From contig JAICXB010000021.1 in the NCBI GenBank assembly GCA_025980765.1, positions 1 through 62,837 of the forward strand: DNA of 62,837 nt. The letters run 5' to 3'. Below are positions 44,145 through 53,215 of the stretch, one piece after another (the first letter of the stretch is position 1; each line of letters begins with the position of its first letter). Under the pieces are notes generated by a model. It worked only from the letters and a program-made list of their open reading frames with translations, had not been told where the DNA came from and ran no database searches. Both the position numbers and the translations under genes were made by a program. This DNA comes from Terriglobales bacterium (GTDB lineage: Bacteria > Acidobacteriota > Terriglobia > Terriglobales > Acidobacteriaceae).

Positions 44145-45860
44145 TTGGAGTCACTTTTGCGGCCGCTTTTAGTCCTGTCATTTGCGATGCTTATCGCGAG
44201 CTATCTGCCGGCGCAGCAACATCCACCATCGGCGCGAACGAGAACAGCGGATTACATCAGCTTCGAAGACGTCACGCAAAAGCTGAACATACATTTCCAG
44301 CAGCAGGCTTCCGCGACATCTCAGAAATACTTGCCGGAAACCATGGGTTCGGGCGTCGCGCTCTTCGATTACGACAACGATGGCCGCCTCGACATCTTTG
44401 TCGTAAACGGCGCGCGCATAGACGATTCCATGCCGAAGGGCGCGATGCCGGTGAAGGACTCTCCTAAATACTGGAACCGGCTCTTTCATCAGCGAGCCGA
44501 TGGGACGTTTGAAGACGTGACGGAGAAGGCGGGGCTGAGCGGCATCGGGTATGGCATGGGTGTCGCCGTTGGGGATTATGACAACGATGGCTACGACGAT
44601 CTCTACGTCACAGCTTTGGGCGGAAATCGCCTGTATCACAACAATGGTGACGGGACTTTCACCGATGTCACGGCGGCTGCCGGAGTCGGCGGCTCGGGAT
44701 GGTCCACCAGCGCGGCATTCGTCGATTATGACAACGATGGACTGCTCGATCTGGTGGTCGCGCGTTATCTGGATTGGAGCTTCGACAAGAACATCTATTG
44801 CGGTGAGAAGCGTCCTGGATATCGCTCCTACTGCCATCCTGATCTGTTCCACGGCGCTTCGCCACTGCTGTTTCACAATGACGGGCACGGACATTTCACC
44901 GACGTCACCGCCAAGGCCGGTCTCGGCAGCGCCGAGGGTAAGGGTCTGGGCGTAGCCATCGCCGATTACGATCACGATGGCAACATGGACATCTTCTTTG
45001 CCAACGATGCCACGCGCCAATTCCTATATCGGAACAAAGGAAACGGGACCTTCGAAGACGTGGCCATGCCGGCCGGCATCGCCGTCGATGGCGATGGCAA
45101 GACCTATAACGGCATGGGCGTGGATTTCTCCGATTATGACAACGATGGCCATCCCGATCTGATCATCAGCAATCTGGCGACGCAAAAATATGCGGTGTAT
45201 CAGAACCTCGGCGATGGGACCTTTGATTATGCGAGTTATGGCAGCGGAGTCGGTGCGATTACATTCCTTCACTCCGGCTGGGGTCTGCACTTTGCCGACT
45301 TCGACAATGACGGCCGCAAAGACCTGATCGTCGCGCAGGGACACGTGATGGACAACATCGAACTGAACTTTCCCCATCTTCGATACCAGGAGCCGCCGCT
45401 CATCGCGCGAAATACCGGCCAGAAGTTCGAAGATGTTTCCGCACACGCCGGCCCCGCGTTCCATCAGGCTTGGGCCGCGCGCGGACTCGCGGTCGGGGAC
45501 ATTGATAATGACGGCCGCACCGACACCGTTCTGGTGGTTCACGATGGACCGCTGCATGTACTGCGCAATACCAGCCACAACGCCAACCACTGGCTTACGT
45601 TGAAGCTCGCAGGGCGGAAGAGCAATCGTGACGGCATCGGCGCCGAAATCAAGCTCACCTCGCCCAGCGGTGGAGAACAATACGTGACCGTCAGCACAAC
45701 CGGAAGCTATCTCTCTGCCAGCGATCGCCGCGCGCACTTTGGTCTCGGCAGTGACATAAGCGCAAAGTCCATTGAGATCCGCTGGCCCAGCGGCATCGTC
45801 CAGAGACTGGAGAACGTCCGCGCCGATCAGATCGTGAACATCACCGAGTCAGCACGATAA
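44145..45860 (+). CDS. CRTAC1-family FG-GAP/ASPIC protein
   Basis: About 571 residues, with a signal peptide (LLRPLLVLSFAMLIASYLPA). FG-GAP blades with calcium loops repeat (VALFDYDNDGRLDIFVVNGA, VGDYDNDGYDDLYVTALGGN, IADYDHDGNMDIFFANDATR), and a C-terminal ASPIC/UnbV domain ends the protein (GAEIKLTSPSGG... IEIRWPSGIVQ). It is a paralogue of the protein at 33749 but on the other strand. The start is uncertain: TTG 44145 opens the signal peptide, while the frame itself extends to a TTG at 44010. Role as for its paralogue: probable extracellular binding protein of unknown ligand. Confidence 0.85.
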   Translation: MESLLRPLLVLSFAMLIASYLPAQQHPPSARTRTADYISFEDVTQKLNIHFQQQASATSQKYLPETMGSGVALFDYDNDGRLDIFVVNGARIDDSMPKGAMPVKDSPKYWNRLFHQRADGTFEDVTEKAGLSGIGYGMGVAVGDYDNDGYDDLYVTALGGNRLYHNNGDGTFTDVTAAAGVGGSGWSTSAAFVDYDNDGLLDLVVARYLDWSFDKNIYCGEKRPGYRSYCHPDLFHGASPLLFHNDGHGHFTDVTAKAGLGSAEGKGLGVAIADYDHDGNMDIFFANDATRQFLYRNKGNGTFEDVAMPAGIAVDGDGKTYNGMGVDFSDYDNDGHPDLIISNLATQKYAVYQNLGDGTFDYASYGSGVGAITFLHSGWGLHFADFDNDGRKDLIVAQGHVMDNIELNFPHLRYQEPPLIARNTGQKFEDVSAHAGPAFHQAWAARGLAVGDIDNDGRTDTVLVVHDGPLHVLRNTSHNANHWLTLKLAGRKSNRDGIGAEIKLTSPSGGEQYVTVSTTGSYLSASDRRAHFGLGSDISAKSIEIRWPSGIVQRLENVRADQIVNITESAR

Positions 45861-45902
45861 ACTTTGAGTTCGCTGGCAGCCGGGGCCGTCTCCACGTCTG
45901 GG

Positions 45903-46388
45903 CTACGGGTCGGTCAAGAGTGCGATTCTCCTGATCGACGTGAATCGGACCCATTCGCCATGGCCATCCAACTTTCGCAGCCAAACCAAAATGCCCCGAT
46001 CGTTTGCCAGCACTCGACTTGGCGTCTTAGGCAGGGCGACGTAGCTTTGCGAGTCGGCGGGAGTTTGATCGGTTGTTTCCCAGGAAAACTCGAGATACAC
46101 ATGTACCGGAGCAAACACCTGCTCCGGCGGACATGACATCTTGAGCACCGGGACTGTGGCTGTGTTCAGCCATTGCACGATGGAGCAATCGACCGGTCGG
46201 CGGTTCGCCCCCATCACCAGGCGCTGGTCCATAGCGCGCGCAGGTGGCGGACCGTCGTTCAGCTTTGCCCATTTCTGCGACGAACTGGCGTTAAGGCTTC
46301 CCTGCTGCGCGAAAGCGTAGACTCCAAAGAGGATTAGGACCACAAGCGCAACTTTTTCAACAAGTAAGGATGTCCGGGTAGTGTGCAT
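45903..46388 (-). CDS. Exported protein of unknown function
   Basis: 161 residues. A signal peptide or anchor (VALVVLILFGVYAFAQQ, about 12-28) precedes a mature part with two cysteines (CSIVQW and MSCPPEQVF) that could pair, and a beta-rich C-terminus (GILVWLRKLDGHGEWVRFTS). AGGAAAT precedes the ATG by 4 bases. It converges with the CRTAC1 gene at 45860. No family recognised. Confidence 0.6.
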   Translation of the reverse strand: MHTTRTSLLVEKVALVVLILFGVYAFAQQGSLNASSSQKWAKLNDGPPPARAMDQRLVMGANRRPVDCSIVQWLNTATVPVLKMSCPPEQVFAPVHVYLEFSWETTDQTPADSQSYVALPKTPSRVLANDRGILVWLRKLDGHGEWVRFTSIRRIALLTDP

Positions 46389-46569
46389 ATGATTTCCTGC
46401 CTGCGGTCAACTAGACGGCGCCGGGCAAGCAATCTCAAGCGGCAAAAGCTGTCTCGTCTGCACCCATGAGGAAATGGCGAGCAATGTCGTGCTTTGTCGC
46501 TCACAGACGTTCCACAAACGCCGTCTATTTACAGGCAAGTAGCAGTTAAAGGCCGTATCATGTTCTGCG

Positions 46570-48126
46570 ATGGAAAAGACTAGTCCGTCATCGAATATTG
46601 GAACTTCTGGCGTCGGCGGTCCGGAACAGTCAGGAGCGGAGCTTCGCTCGGCCGGCGATCGGCTGGATTCCTGGAAAGAAATCGCGGTTTACCTGAAGCG
46701 CGACGTGAGAACCGTCCAGCGATGGGAGAAATCGGAACGGTTGCCGATCCACCGCCACGCACACCGGCGGCAAGGGTCGGTCTTCGCTTTTCGTGCAGAG
46801 CTGGATGCCTGGTGGCTGCAAAGATCTCTGAGTGAACCCGCCACTCCACCGCCTGAACCAGATCAACCGATCCAGCCGGAACCGGCAGCTCTGGAAGCTT
46901 CAATGGCGTGCGTCTCCACGGCCCAGCCAGCGGAACTTCCAGCTCCGGCAGTTCTACTGCCTTCAGCCGGCCGCGGCACGGGATGGCGTCAAGTTGTGAT
47001 CGGCACTTGCATCGCTTTGTTGGGCATTGCGCTGCTTGCCATAAATTTTTCCCGGGATCATCTCAACCCGAGGGACTACGCACCGCAACATCCGGCCGAA
47101 TCAAAGGCGGAGGTTGGGACTCCGCCGATCCAAGCGGCGACGCTTTCGGTACCGCCGCACCAGATTGCCGCTCATGTCGCCACTCGGCACCGCAGCATAT
47201 CGTTACCGCAAGAAGCGGCGCGTTTTGCCGAGCAATTGAGACGAGTAGTCGTTGTTTTTGACAAAGACTCCCACGATTTTCCCGGGGATGGAGTGGGAAT
47301 TTGGCGGTTCAGCTTGCGGCATCCTTCCTCATCCGCTCCTCTTATTGCAGCGGGAGGAATCGATACCGGACCGCAGTTTTCACCCGACGGTCGCCAGATC
47401 GCGTTCTCATCCGATCGATCCGGCAGTCGCGAAATCTGGCTGGCAAACAGCGACAGCTCGCATCCGGTCCAGCTCACGCGTCTGCAGAGCTTTCTTACAA
47501 GTACTCCCCGCTGGTCGCCCGATGGTAAGTGGATCGCGTTCGATTCCACTGTTGAGGGAGCGCCCGAGATCTTTATGGTGTCATCCAGAGGCGGCGAGCC
47601 GCGTCGGCTGGCTCGCGCCGACAATGAAGGCGCAGTGGTGCCGAGCTGGTCGAAGGACGGCCGATCCATTTACTACAGCGCAGTCGTGAATGGCGAGTTT
47701 GAGGTCATGAAGTTAACCCTCGACCGCAGCACGCCCGAACAAATCACCCGCCACGGCGGTTTCTCTCCGCAGGAATCGGCCGATGGCAAGTTCCTCTACT
47801 ACGCGAAGAAGACGCAACCCGGGCTTTGGCGAATGAACATCACCGGAGACGACGAGCAGTTGGTGCTCCCCGACTTGCCCGCCGGATATTGGGGATATTG
47901 GCAACTGGCAGGGAAGGGCATCTATTACGTCACGCCCGCAGAAAATGAGCTGGCGGTTCTGCACTACTACGACCTGCGCACGAAGCAATCTCATGATCTC
48001 GGTAGCTTAACGAAGAGCGCGGTGGACGGAGATCCGGGATTGTCGGTTTCCAAAGACGGCGAATGGGTCTTGTGCGCACAGAGAGGAAACTACGGCCGAC
48101 TTGAAGCTTCGGCATCGACGCCCTAA
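46570..48126 (+). CDS. HTH-TM-propeller one-component regulator
   Basis: 518 residues in three parts. Residues 33-85 are an excisionase/MerR-like winged helix (SWKEIAVYLKRDVRTVQRWE, then HRRQGSVFAFRAELDAWW). A Pro-rich linker leads to one membrane helix at about 139-160 (VVIGTCIALLGIALLAINF). From about 225 to the end comes a PD40/WD40-like TolB-type propeller (PQFSPDGRQIAFSSDRSGSR, PRWSPDGKWIAFDS, FSPQESADGKFLYYAKK). This is a ToxR/CadC-like topology, with DNA binding inside and the sensor outside. Targets are unknown; the neighbours are small exported proteins. ATG 46570 is taken, although no strong ribosome binding site is seen. Confidence 0.85.
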   Translation: MEKTSPSSNIGTSGVGGPEQSGAELRSAGDRLDSWKEIAVYLKRDVRTVQRWEKSERLPIHRHAHRRQGSVFAFRAELDAWWLQRSLSEPATPPPEPDQPIQPEPAALEASMACVSTAQPAELPAPAVLLPSAGRGTGWRQVVIGTCIALLGIALLAINFSRDHLNPRDYAPQHPAESKAEVGTPPIQAATLSVPPHQIAAHVATRHRSISLPQEAARFAEQLRRVVVVFDKDSHDFPGDGVGIWRFSLRHPSSSAPLIAAGGIDTGPQFSPDGRQIAFSSDRSGSREIWLANSDSSHPVQLTRLQSFLTSTPRWSPDGKWIAFDSTVEGAPEIFMVSSRGGEPRRLARADNEGAVVPSWSKDGRSIYYSAVVNGEFEVMKLTLDRSTPEQITRHGGFSPQESADGKFLYYAKKTQPGLWRMNITGDDEQLVLPDLPAGYWGYWQLAGKGIYYVTPAENELAVLHYYDLRTKQSHDLGSLTKSAVDGDPGLSVSKDGEWVLCAQRGNYGRLEASASTP

Positions 48127-48151
48127 ATGCGGGTTGACAATTACCAATTTC

Positions 48152-48631
48152 TTAGCGTATTCCCGTCGCCGTATTGCCGCTGGTTACGCCGTTGAACAAA
48201 CCACGAATGTGATCTTCCAAGCCGCGTCGCAAATTGGTCGTATTAAGATCTGGAGCCTTAATTAAGAGCTCCCGTTCTTTCAGTTCTTCGTCGAGGATAA
48301 ATATCGTGATCAGGTCAGACTTCCACTCATTGGCCTGAGACAGCTGAAGCGCGCAGTTTCCCAGATTGCCCTGGCCGGGATTGGATGTCGCGATTCTTCT
48401 CAATTCCAGCGATTTAGCATCTTTCCACTTCTCTGCTGAGAGCAATAACGCTCCGTCCAAACGGGCGTGATCTGTAATCTCCTGGAGCAGATGTGCAGCC
48501 GAAGAGACATCGACGGATGTCGATTGAACCATTGCTTCGCATGTCGCATCGGGATTCTCGGATTTTTGCGTTTGCGCGAGGACCGGAATTGAAAGAAATA
48601 TGGCCAAGAGAGCTATTGCGAGTATTCTCAT
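48152..48631 (-). CDS. Exported protein of unknown function
   Basis: 159 residues with a clear signal peptide (MRILAIALLAIFLSIPVLAQ, cleavage after LAQ). The mature protein is helical and charged (CEAMVQSTSVDVSSAAHLLQ, then LITIFILDEELKERELLIKA) with two cysteines. It converges with the regulator gene at 48126. No family recognised. Confidence 0.65.
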   Translation of the reverse strand: MRILAIALLAIFLSIPVLAQTQKSENPDATCEAMVQSTSVDVSSAAHLLQEITDHARLDGALLLSAEKWKDAKSLELRRIATSNPGQGNLGNCALQLSQANEWKSDLITIFILDEELKERELLIKAPDLNTTNLRRGLEDHIRGLFNGVTSGNTATGIR

Positions 48632-48800
48632 GCGGGTGGGCTTCTGCTTGAGGATTAACAGAGGTTGTAATAAGTATCCGCAAATTATCGGCTGCGGTTA
48701 CCATGCCTCAACCGCCAAAATCTTAAAACATCTTCAGCTTGGGCGTTGACGCGATCGGCGGCGGCCTTCATCATCTCCGGCTAACAAATCGCTCGAAAGT
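48632..48800. other. Divergent spacer before sugar porter
   Basis: No gene seen. The promoters of the exported protein (minus) and the sugar porter (plus) must lie here; I see no clear operator. Confidence 0.35.
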
Positions 48801-50267
48801 GTGATAGAAGTCTTCTCTTTCACATTCCGAAATTGGTGCACTGTGGAAATAAGACCGCGTGAAACGGTAAACGATACTACCCGCTACGATGAAGCGGCTG
48901 CACAAGCGACCAGCAGTGGGTTTGTCTATGTGGCGGCCGCTTTTGCCGCTCTTGGGGGATTGCTGTTTGGCTATGACACCGGCGTGATCTCCGGCGCCGT
49001 GCTCTTCATTACCAAACAGTTTTCCCTTTCCACCTTTCCTACAGAACTGGTTGTGGCGGTTGTGCTGGTGGGAGCCGCCGTTGGCGCTCTCACCGGCGGA
49101 CGACTGGCCGATCGGCTCGGACGCCGGCTCACACTTCTATTGACCTCGATTATCTTCATCCTCGGAGCCCTGTTATGTGCGTTTAGCTCGTCGCTGGCGG
49201 TGCTGATTGTGGGACGCATCATCGTCGGGCTCGCAATTGGGCTTTCCTCCATCGTTCCCGTTTATATCTCGGAGATCTCGCCCGCGAACGCCCGGGGATG
49301 GCAAGCTTCCCTCTATCAATTGGCCATCACAATCGGAATCCTGGCTGCGTACCTGGTGGACTATGCATTTGCGTCAAGCGAGGCCTGGCGCTGGATGCTG
49401 GGACTGGCGGCGGCGCCGGGCGTGCTACTGGGAATCGGCATGATCGTTTTGCCGGAAACTCCGCGTTGGCTGCTGGAGCGCGGGCGTGTCGATCAGGCGC
49501 GCGAGGTGCTGCGTCGAGTGCGCGGCAACGCCAATATTGAGGCCGAGTTTGAAGACATCCGACAAACTCTTGCCCAAGCCAGCGAACGCGGCAGGTTTGC
49601 AGACCTTAAGCTGCCGGAGGTTCGTCCCGCTCTCATTGTTGGAGTCGGTCTGGCGATTTTCCAACAAGTCACCGGGATTAATACAGTCATTTATTACGCT
49701 CCGCAGATCATTCAGTCTGCGGGCATTCCTTCCGCCTCAGGAGCCATCCTGGCCACGGCGGGTATTGGCTTGGTGAATGTCGGCATGACTGTGGTTTCCA
49801 TGCTGTTGATCGAGCGCGTGGGACGTCGCCCGCTGCTGCTGACCGGAATCGTCGGCATGATCATTAGCCTCGGCGTGCTGGGGCTGGCTTTCCATTCGTC
49901 CTTGGCTAGCGCCACCTTGGCGTGGGTAGCGGTGGTCACACTCATGGCGTACGTTGCTTCCTTTGCGATTAGCCTGGGCCCAATCTTCTGGTTATTGATT
50001 GGAGAAATTTATCCCTTGCGGATTCGCGGTCTGGCCAGTGGCACAGCAGCTACAGTTGAATGGTTATCGAACCTGCTTGTGTCTTTAACTTTTCTTTCAC
50101 TGTTGCAGGTTCTGGGCCCCAGCCTGACTTTCTGGACCTACGGGATCTTAGCCGTCGCCGCATGGTTTTTCTGCTACTACCTGGTTCCCGAAACAAAAGG
50201 CCGCACTTTGGAAGAAATCGAGCGCCACTGGCGCGTCTCTCGCTTCTGGAAAAGCCGGACTGTCTAA
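48801..50267 (+). CDS. Sugar porter MFS transporter (D-xylose:H+ type)
   Basis: 488 residues, 12 membrane helices, sugar porter family. Motifs: FGYDTGVISGA in TM1, GRLADRLGRR in the TM2-3 loop, PETPRWLLERGR after TM6, FQQVTGINTVIYYAP in TM7, IERVGRRPLLL, and PETKGRTLEEIE at the C-terminus. It should take up a hexose or pentose with protons across the inner membrane, and could carry sugars released by the GH39 or GH31 enzymes. The start is unclear: GTG 48801 opens the frame, while GTG 48843 would remove a 14-residue extension with little similarity. Confidence 0.92.
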   Translation: MIEVFSFTFRNWCTVEIRPRETVNDTTRYDEAAAQATSSGFVYVAAAFAALGGLLFGYDTGVISGAVLFITKQFSLSTFPTELVVAVVLVGAAVGALTGGRLADRLGRRLTLLLTSIIFILGALLCAFSSSLAVLIVGRIIVGLAIGLSSIVPVYISEISPANARGWQASLYQLAITIGILAAYLVDYAFASSEAWRWMLGLAAAPGVLLGIGMIVLPETPRWLLERGRVDQAREVLRRVRGNANIEAEFEDIRQTLAQASERGRFADLKLPEVRPALIVGVGLAIFQQVTGINTVIYYAPQIIQSAGIPSASGAILATAGIGLVNVGMTVVSMLLIERVGRRPLLLTGIVGMIISLGVLGLAFHSSLASATLAWVAVVTLMAYVASFAISLGPIFWLLIGEIYPLRIRGLASGTAATVEWLSNLLVSLTFLSLLQVLGPSLTFWTYGILAVAAWFFCYYLVPETKGRTLEEIERHWRVSRFWKSRTV

Positions 50268-50383
50268 TTTGGCAACGTGGTATCCAGAGGGTCGACTGAA
50301 GATCTGAATTCTGATGTGCTTGAATTCCGATTCCTGATTCGAAGCAGCCACGCGATGACGGCAGAAGCATCAAGAACGATCAA
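50264..50383 (-). pseudogene. Truncated FitB/VapC-type PIN toxin
   Basis: From TTG 50383 the minus strand reads IVLDASAVIAWLL, the first strand and catalytic Asp of a PIN toxin, then about 25 unrelated residues and a stop at 50264. The rest of the ~130-residue domain is gone. The TTG overlaps the antitoxin stop (TTGA), the usual coupling. The break lies at the junction with the 3' end of the sugar porter gene. Confidence 0.65.
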
Positions 50384-50610
50384 TGCGAATCCCGCTCGGC
50401 GGGGACCAAATCGGCAGCGGACCTAGACAACTTGACCGGTTCGTGCTGGCGCACGCGCGCCACCATCTCCTCCAATGCAGGGCGCTCCGCGATTTCTCTC
50501 ACTTGGGCCAGCAAATAGTCGGAGAGCGACATGCCGGCTAGCCCGGCGCGCGCTTTCAGCTTGCGATGCAAAACGTTGGGCACATTTCGTAGCTGAATAG
50601 TCTTTGCCAT
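50380..50610 (-). CDS. Orphaned FitA-type RHH antitoxin
   Basis: 76 residues. A ribbon-helix-helix start (AKTIQLRNVPNVLHRKLKAR, then AGMSLSDYLLAQVREIAERP) and an acidic toxin-binding tail. The start ATG 50610 begins the RHH strand; an upstream extension is rejected as non-matching. Its toxin is reduced to a stub. It may persist as a stand-alone repressor or as protection against a related toxin elsewhere. Confidence 0.8.
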   Translation of the reverse strand: MAKTIQLRNVPNVLHRKLKARAGLAGMSLSDYLLAQVREIAERPALEEMVARVRQHEPVKLSRSAADLVPAERDSH

Positions 50611-50641
50611 ATTCACAGAGTATGTTCCCGTCTCACAGATT

Positions 50642-51934
50642 TCAATCCGCAGGTTCCACTGCGACATGAAGCTTCTTGCTTTGGCGTTTGCCACTAGTGA
50701 GACCGGCAATCAGCACTAAGCTCAGAGCCGTCATGGGCACGGCCAAACCCGCTTTCGCAATTCCTGTTTTGGTTGCGAGAATGCCGACCAGCGCCGGCAG
50801 CGTTGCAGCACCCGCTCCGCCGGCAGCGAAGCAGACGGTAGAAGCCGGATTGTGCTCTCCGAGTCTTGCTGACACCTCGGCGATCACCACCGGAACCGCG
50901 GGGGCAATCCCCAGTCCTGCCAGGGCGCAGGCGGTCGAAACAAGGATTGGATTCTTAACGACGAAGAAGGCAACGACTGCAACCACAGCACATGCCAATC
51001 CACCCGACATAAGCTGAACTTCCCGGAGCTTGCGCAATGCCAAGGGCGCCGCGGCGCGGCTGGCAAGAAAGAACATCCAGAATGCGGCGGGAGCGGCGGC
51101 CGCAGTGTAGGCGTTCGAAAACTGCGGCAGCGCCAGGCTCGAGGCCCAGCCTGACACAGCGTTCTCCGAACCGACTAATAGAAAGAACGCAAAGCTCAGA
51201 GCAATTGCCAATTTCAGACGCCCGCTTGGTTGCGCGGCCCTCGAGAGCTCGCGTGGATTCGTCGATTGTGTCGAAACGGGAAGTAGAAATGACAGCACAA
51301 GACAAGTCGACAAGGCGATGGCGAGCAGCAAGAGAAAGCGGTCGAGATTGCGGGTAAGCAGGAGCAGCAATGGACCCCCGACGGCGCCGGCGGCCCAAAA
51401 AGCGTTCAGCCATGAGAGCGAGGCTGCGCGTCGCACCGGGTTGGCCTCCGAAACTGCCAGGTTGAGAGCCGGCAGCGAGAGTCCCAATCCCACTCCATAG
51501 CAGGCGATGCAATATCGCCCGAACTGCCAATCGACGCGGGAGAGGAACGCCACGCCCAGCAGCGAGAGAGCAATGCCTATCAGGATGGGCATTTTGAAAG
51601 CGCGCTTCTGAAAAACCCAGGCGCTCGTCACGGTCGCGATTGTGGCGCTGGCGAATTGCCAGGAAAAAAGCTGCCCTGCCTGTACCGTGGAAAGCGACCA
51701 GCGTTGCGATATGAGCGGAAGGATGGCGCCGAGGAGCGTGGTTACGATCCCCAGAATTGCAATCAGGAAGTAAGCGATGCCATTCAAGTACTCACTTCTC
51801 ACACAGCAGAGAAAAGATGGTGTTCGTGAGGTTCGGGCCGCTCCGGCCGGATTTTGATTCGCGTTGCTAAGCAAAGCGCCCTGGCGAGAGCGCCCGCAAC
51901 CGTCGGCGCGTGGTGTTGTTCCCGATTCGGGCAT
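50642..51934 (-). CDS. MFS transporter, probably sugar-linked
   Basis: 430 residues with 12 hydrophobic segments, distantly like fucose-permease-type MFS proteins (SEYLNGIAYFLIAILGIVTT, ISQRWSLSTVQAGQLF, AVSEANPVRRAASLSWLNAF). It follows the LacI gene by about 18 bases on the same strand, so the two are probably one operon and the carrier serves the sugar sensed by LacI. ATG 51934 is taken; the first ~45 residues are poorly hydrophobic, and a GTG at 51802 just before TM1 is a fair alternative. Confidence 0.8.
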   Translation of the reverse strand: MPESGTTPRADGCGRSRQGALLSNANQNPAGAARTSRTPSFLCCVRSEYLNGIAYFLIAILGIVTTLLGAILPLISQRWSLSTVQAGQLFSWQFASATIATVTSAWVFQKRAFKMPILIGIALSLLGVAFLSRVDWQFGRYCIACYGVGLGLSLPALNLAVSEANPVRRAASLSWLNAFWAAGAVGGPLLLLLTRNLDRFLLLLAIALSTCLVLSFLLPVSTQSTNPRELSRAAQPSGRLKLAIALSFAFFLLVGSENAVSGWASSLALPQFSNAYTAAAAPAAFWMFFLASRAAAPLALRKLREVQLMSGGLACAVVAVVAFFVVKNPILVSTACALAGLGIAPAVPVVIAEVSARLGEHNPASTVCFAAGGAGAATLPALVGILATKTGIAKAGLAVPMTALSLVLIAGLTSGKRQSKKLHVAVEPAD

Positions 51935-51952
51935 CAATACAAGCTTAGCGGC

Positions 51953-53023
51953 TCAGGAGCTTAGCAGCTCAGGAGCTGCCTGCGCCGCAGTGGATTCGCG
52001 CACGATCAGTTCCGGCTCAACCGCAATCAATTTGGGATACGTCCCGCCGGAGATTCGGCGCAGCAGTGTCTCGGCCGCAATCGCACCCATATTTCGCAGC
52101 GGCTGGCGGATGGTGGTGAGCCTCGGATTCTGAAAGGCCGCGCTCTGAATGTCGTCAAATCCGATGACCGAGACGTCGGCGGGAACTTTCAGCCCGGAAT
52201 CGAGCAGTGCGCGAATCGCGCCAATTGCCGAAATGTCGTTGAAGGCAAACAGCGCTGTGAAATCGCAATGCTTCGCCAGCAGAGACTTCGTGACCGCGTA
52301 TCCCGGCTCTGGAGATGGCAAATCCTCCTGCAACTGCCCCACCAGTTCCGGATCGATCGCCAGACCCAACTTGCGCGCTCCTTGCCGGATCGAAGCCCAG
52401 CGAGTTTCTGTATCGGAGCTGAATGGCTGGCCTTTGATGAAGGCGATTTTTCGATGTCCCAGCCGCATCAGGTGCTCGAGCGCGAGGCAGGCGGCGTGAC
52501 GATGATCGAGCACCACGTTGGTGACTCCGATCATGCGCTTGTGGCCGGAGACAGAGACAGTCGGCACCGGCAGATGGCCTTCCAGTGCGGTGTCTACGGC
52601 AATGATGCCTTCGACAAGCCGCTCCATAAAAAGCCTCGGATATTGCTCCAGCAGGTGAGGCTTGTGGCGGTGACTCACCACAAAATAAAAATAGCCGGCC
52701 TGAAGCAGGTAGTCTTCAATTCCCGCCAGGACCAGGGCCGCATAGCCCTCGCTCACCTCCGGGACCAGCACTCCGATGGTGAATGTCTGCTGCTTGCGCA
52801 GGGAACGCGCCACGAAATTCGGACGGTAATTAAATTCCTGCGCGGCCGCCAGAATTCGCTTTCTGGTTTTTTCCGGAAAGCGTCCCGCTTTGGGAGTTTG
52901 ATTCAACACCATAGACACTGCCGCTGACGACAGCTTCAGATGCTGGGCGAGACTGCGGATCGTCACCGGCTGGCCGTTGCTGCCTGGCCGGACTATCGAA
53001 TTGAGTGGCTTGCGAGACTTCAT
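51953..53023 (-). CDS. LacI family transcriptional regulator
   Basis: About 356 residues. The LacI HTH is at about 20-45 (VTIRSLAQHLKLSSAAVSMV), the hinge helix in RPNFVARSLR, then the periplasmic-binding-protein-like effector domain (FTIGVLVPEVSEGYAALVLA, MGLGHRK-like LMRLGHRKIAFIKGQ, VSVIGFDDIQSAAFQNPRLT). It should bind operators as a dimer and release on a sugar. A perfect 18-bp palindrome lies between it and the divergent TonB receptor. ATG 53023 gives a normal lead; ATG 53059 is possible. Confidence 0.92.
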   Translation of the reverse strand: MKSRKPLNSIVRPGSNGQPVTIRSLAQHLKLSSAAVSMVLNQTPKAGRFPEKTRKRILAAAQEFNYRPNFVARSLRKQQTFTIGVLVPEVSEGYAALVLAGIEDYLLQAGYFYFVVSHRHKPHLLEQYPRLFMERLVEGIIAVDTALEGHLPVPTVSVSGHKRMIGVTNVVLDHRHAACLALEHLMRLGHRKIAFIKGQPFSSDTETRWASIRQGARKLGLAIDPELVGQLQEDLPSPEPGYAVTKSLLAKHCDFTALFAFNDISAIGAIRALLDSGLKVPADVSVIGFDDIQSAAFQNPRLTTIRQPLRNMGAIAAETLLRRISGGTYPKLIAVEPELIVRESTAAQAAPELLSS

Positions 53024-53128
53024 CTGGTCTGCTGATTGGGATGAGTTTTCGTATCGCATTAGGCCAGAATGCGCCAAGAAAAGCCAGCTTGACTTTGAAG
53101 TTGCAACGGTGTTACACATTATCGGCTT

Positions 53129-53159
53129 CGGTTAAACGTTTAACCGCTGAATCGATTCA
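53129..53159. promoter_or_regulatory. Twin palindromic operators for LacI regulator
   Basis: CGGTTAAACGTTTAACCG (53129-53146) is a perfect 18-bp palindrome with the central CG typical of LacI-family sites. TGAATCGATTCA (53148-53159) is a second perfect palindrome, also CG-centred, 16 bp further on. They lie between the LacI gene and the divergent receptor gene. Confidence 0.8.
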
Positions 53160-53215
53160 CCAGCTTCTCTGAATCCCGCGTTGCCCGCCTTGCGACTGCG
53201 GACCTGGAGGTCACG

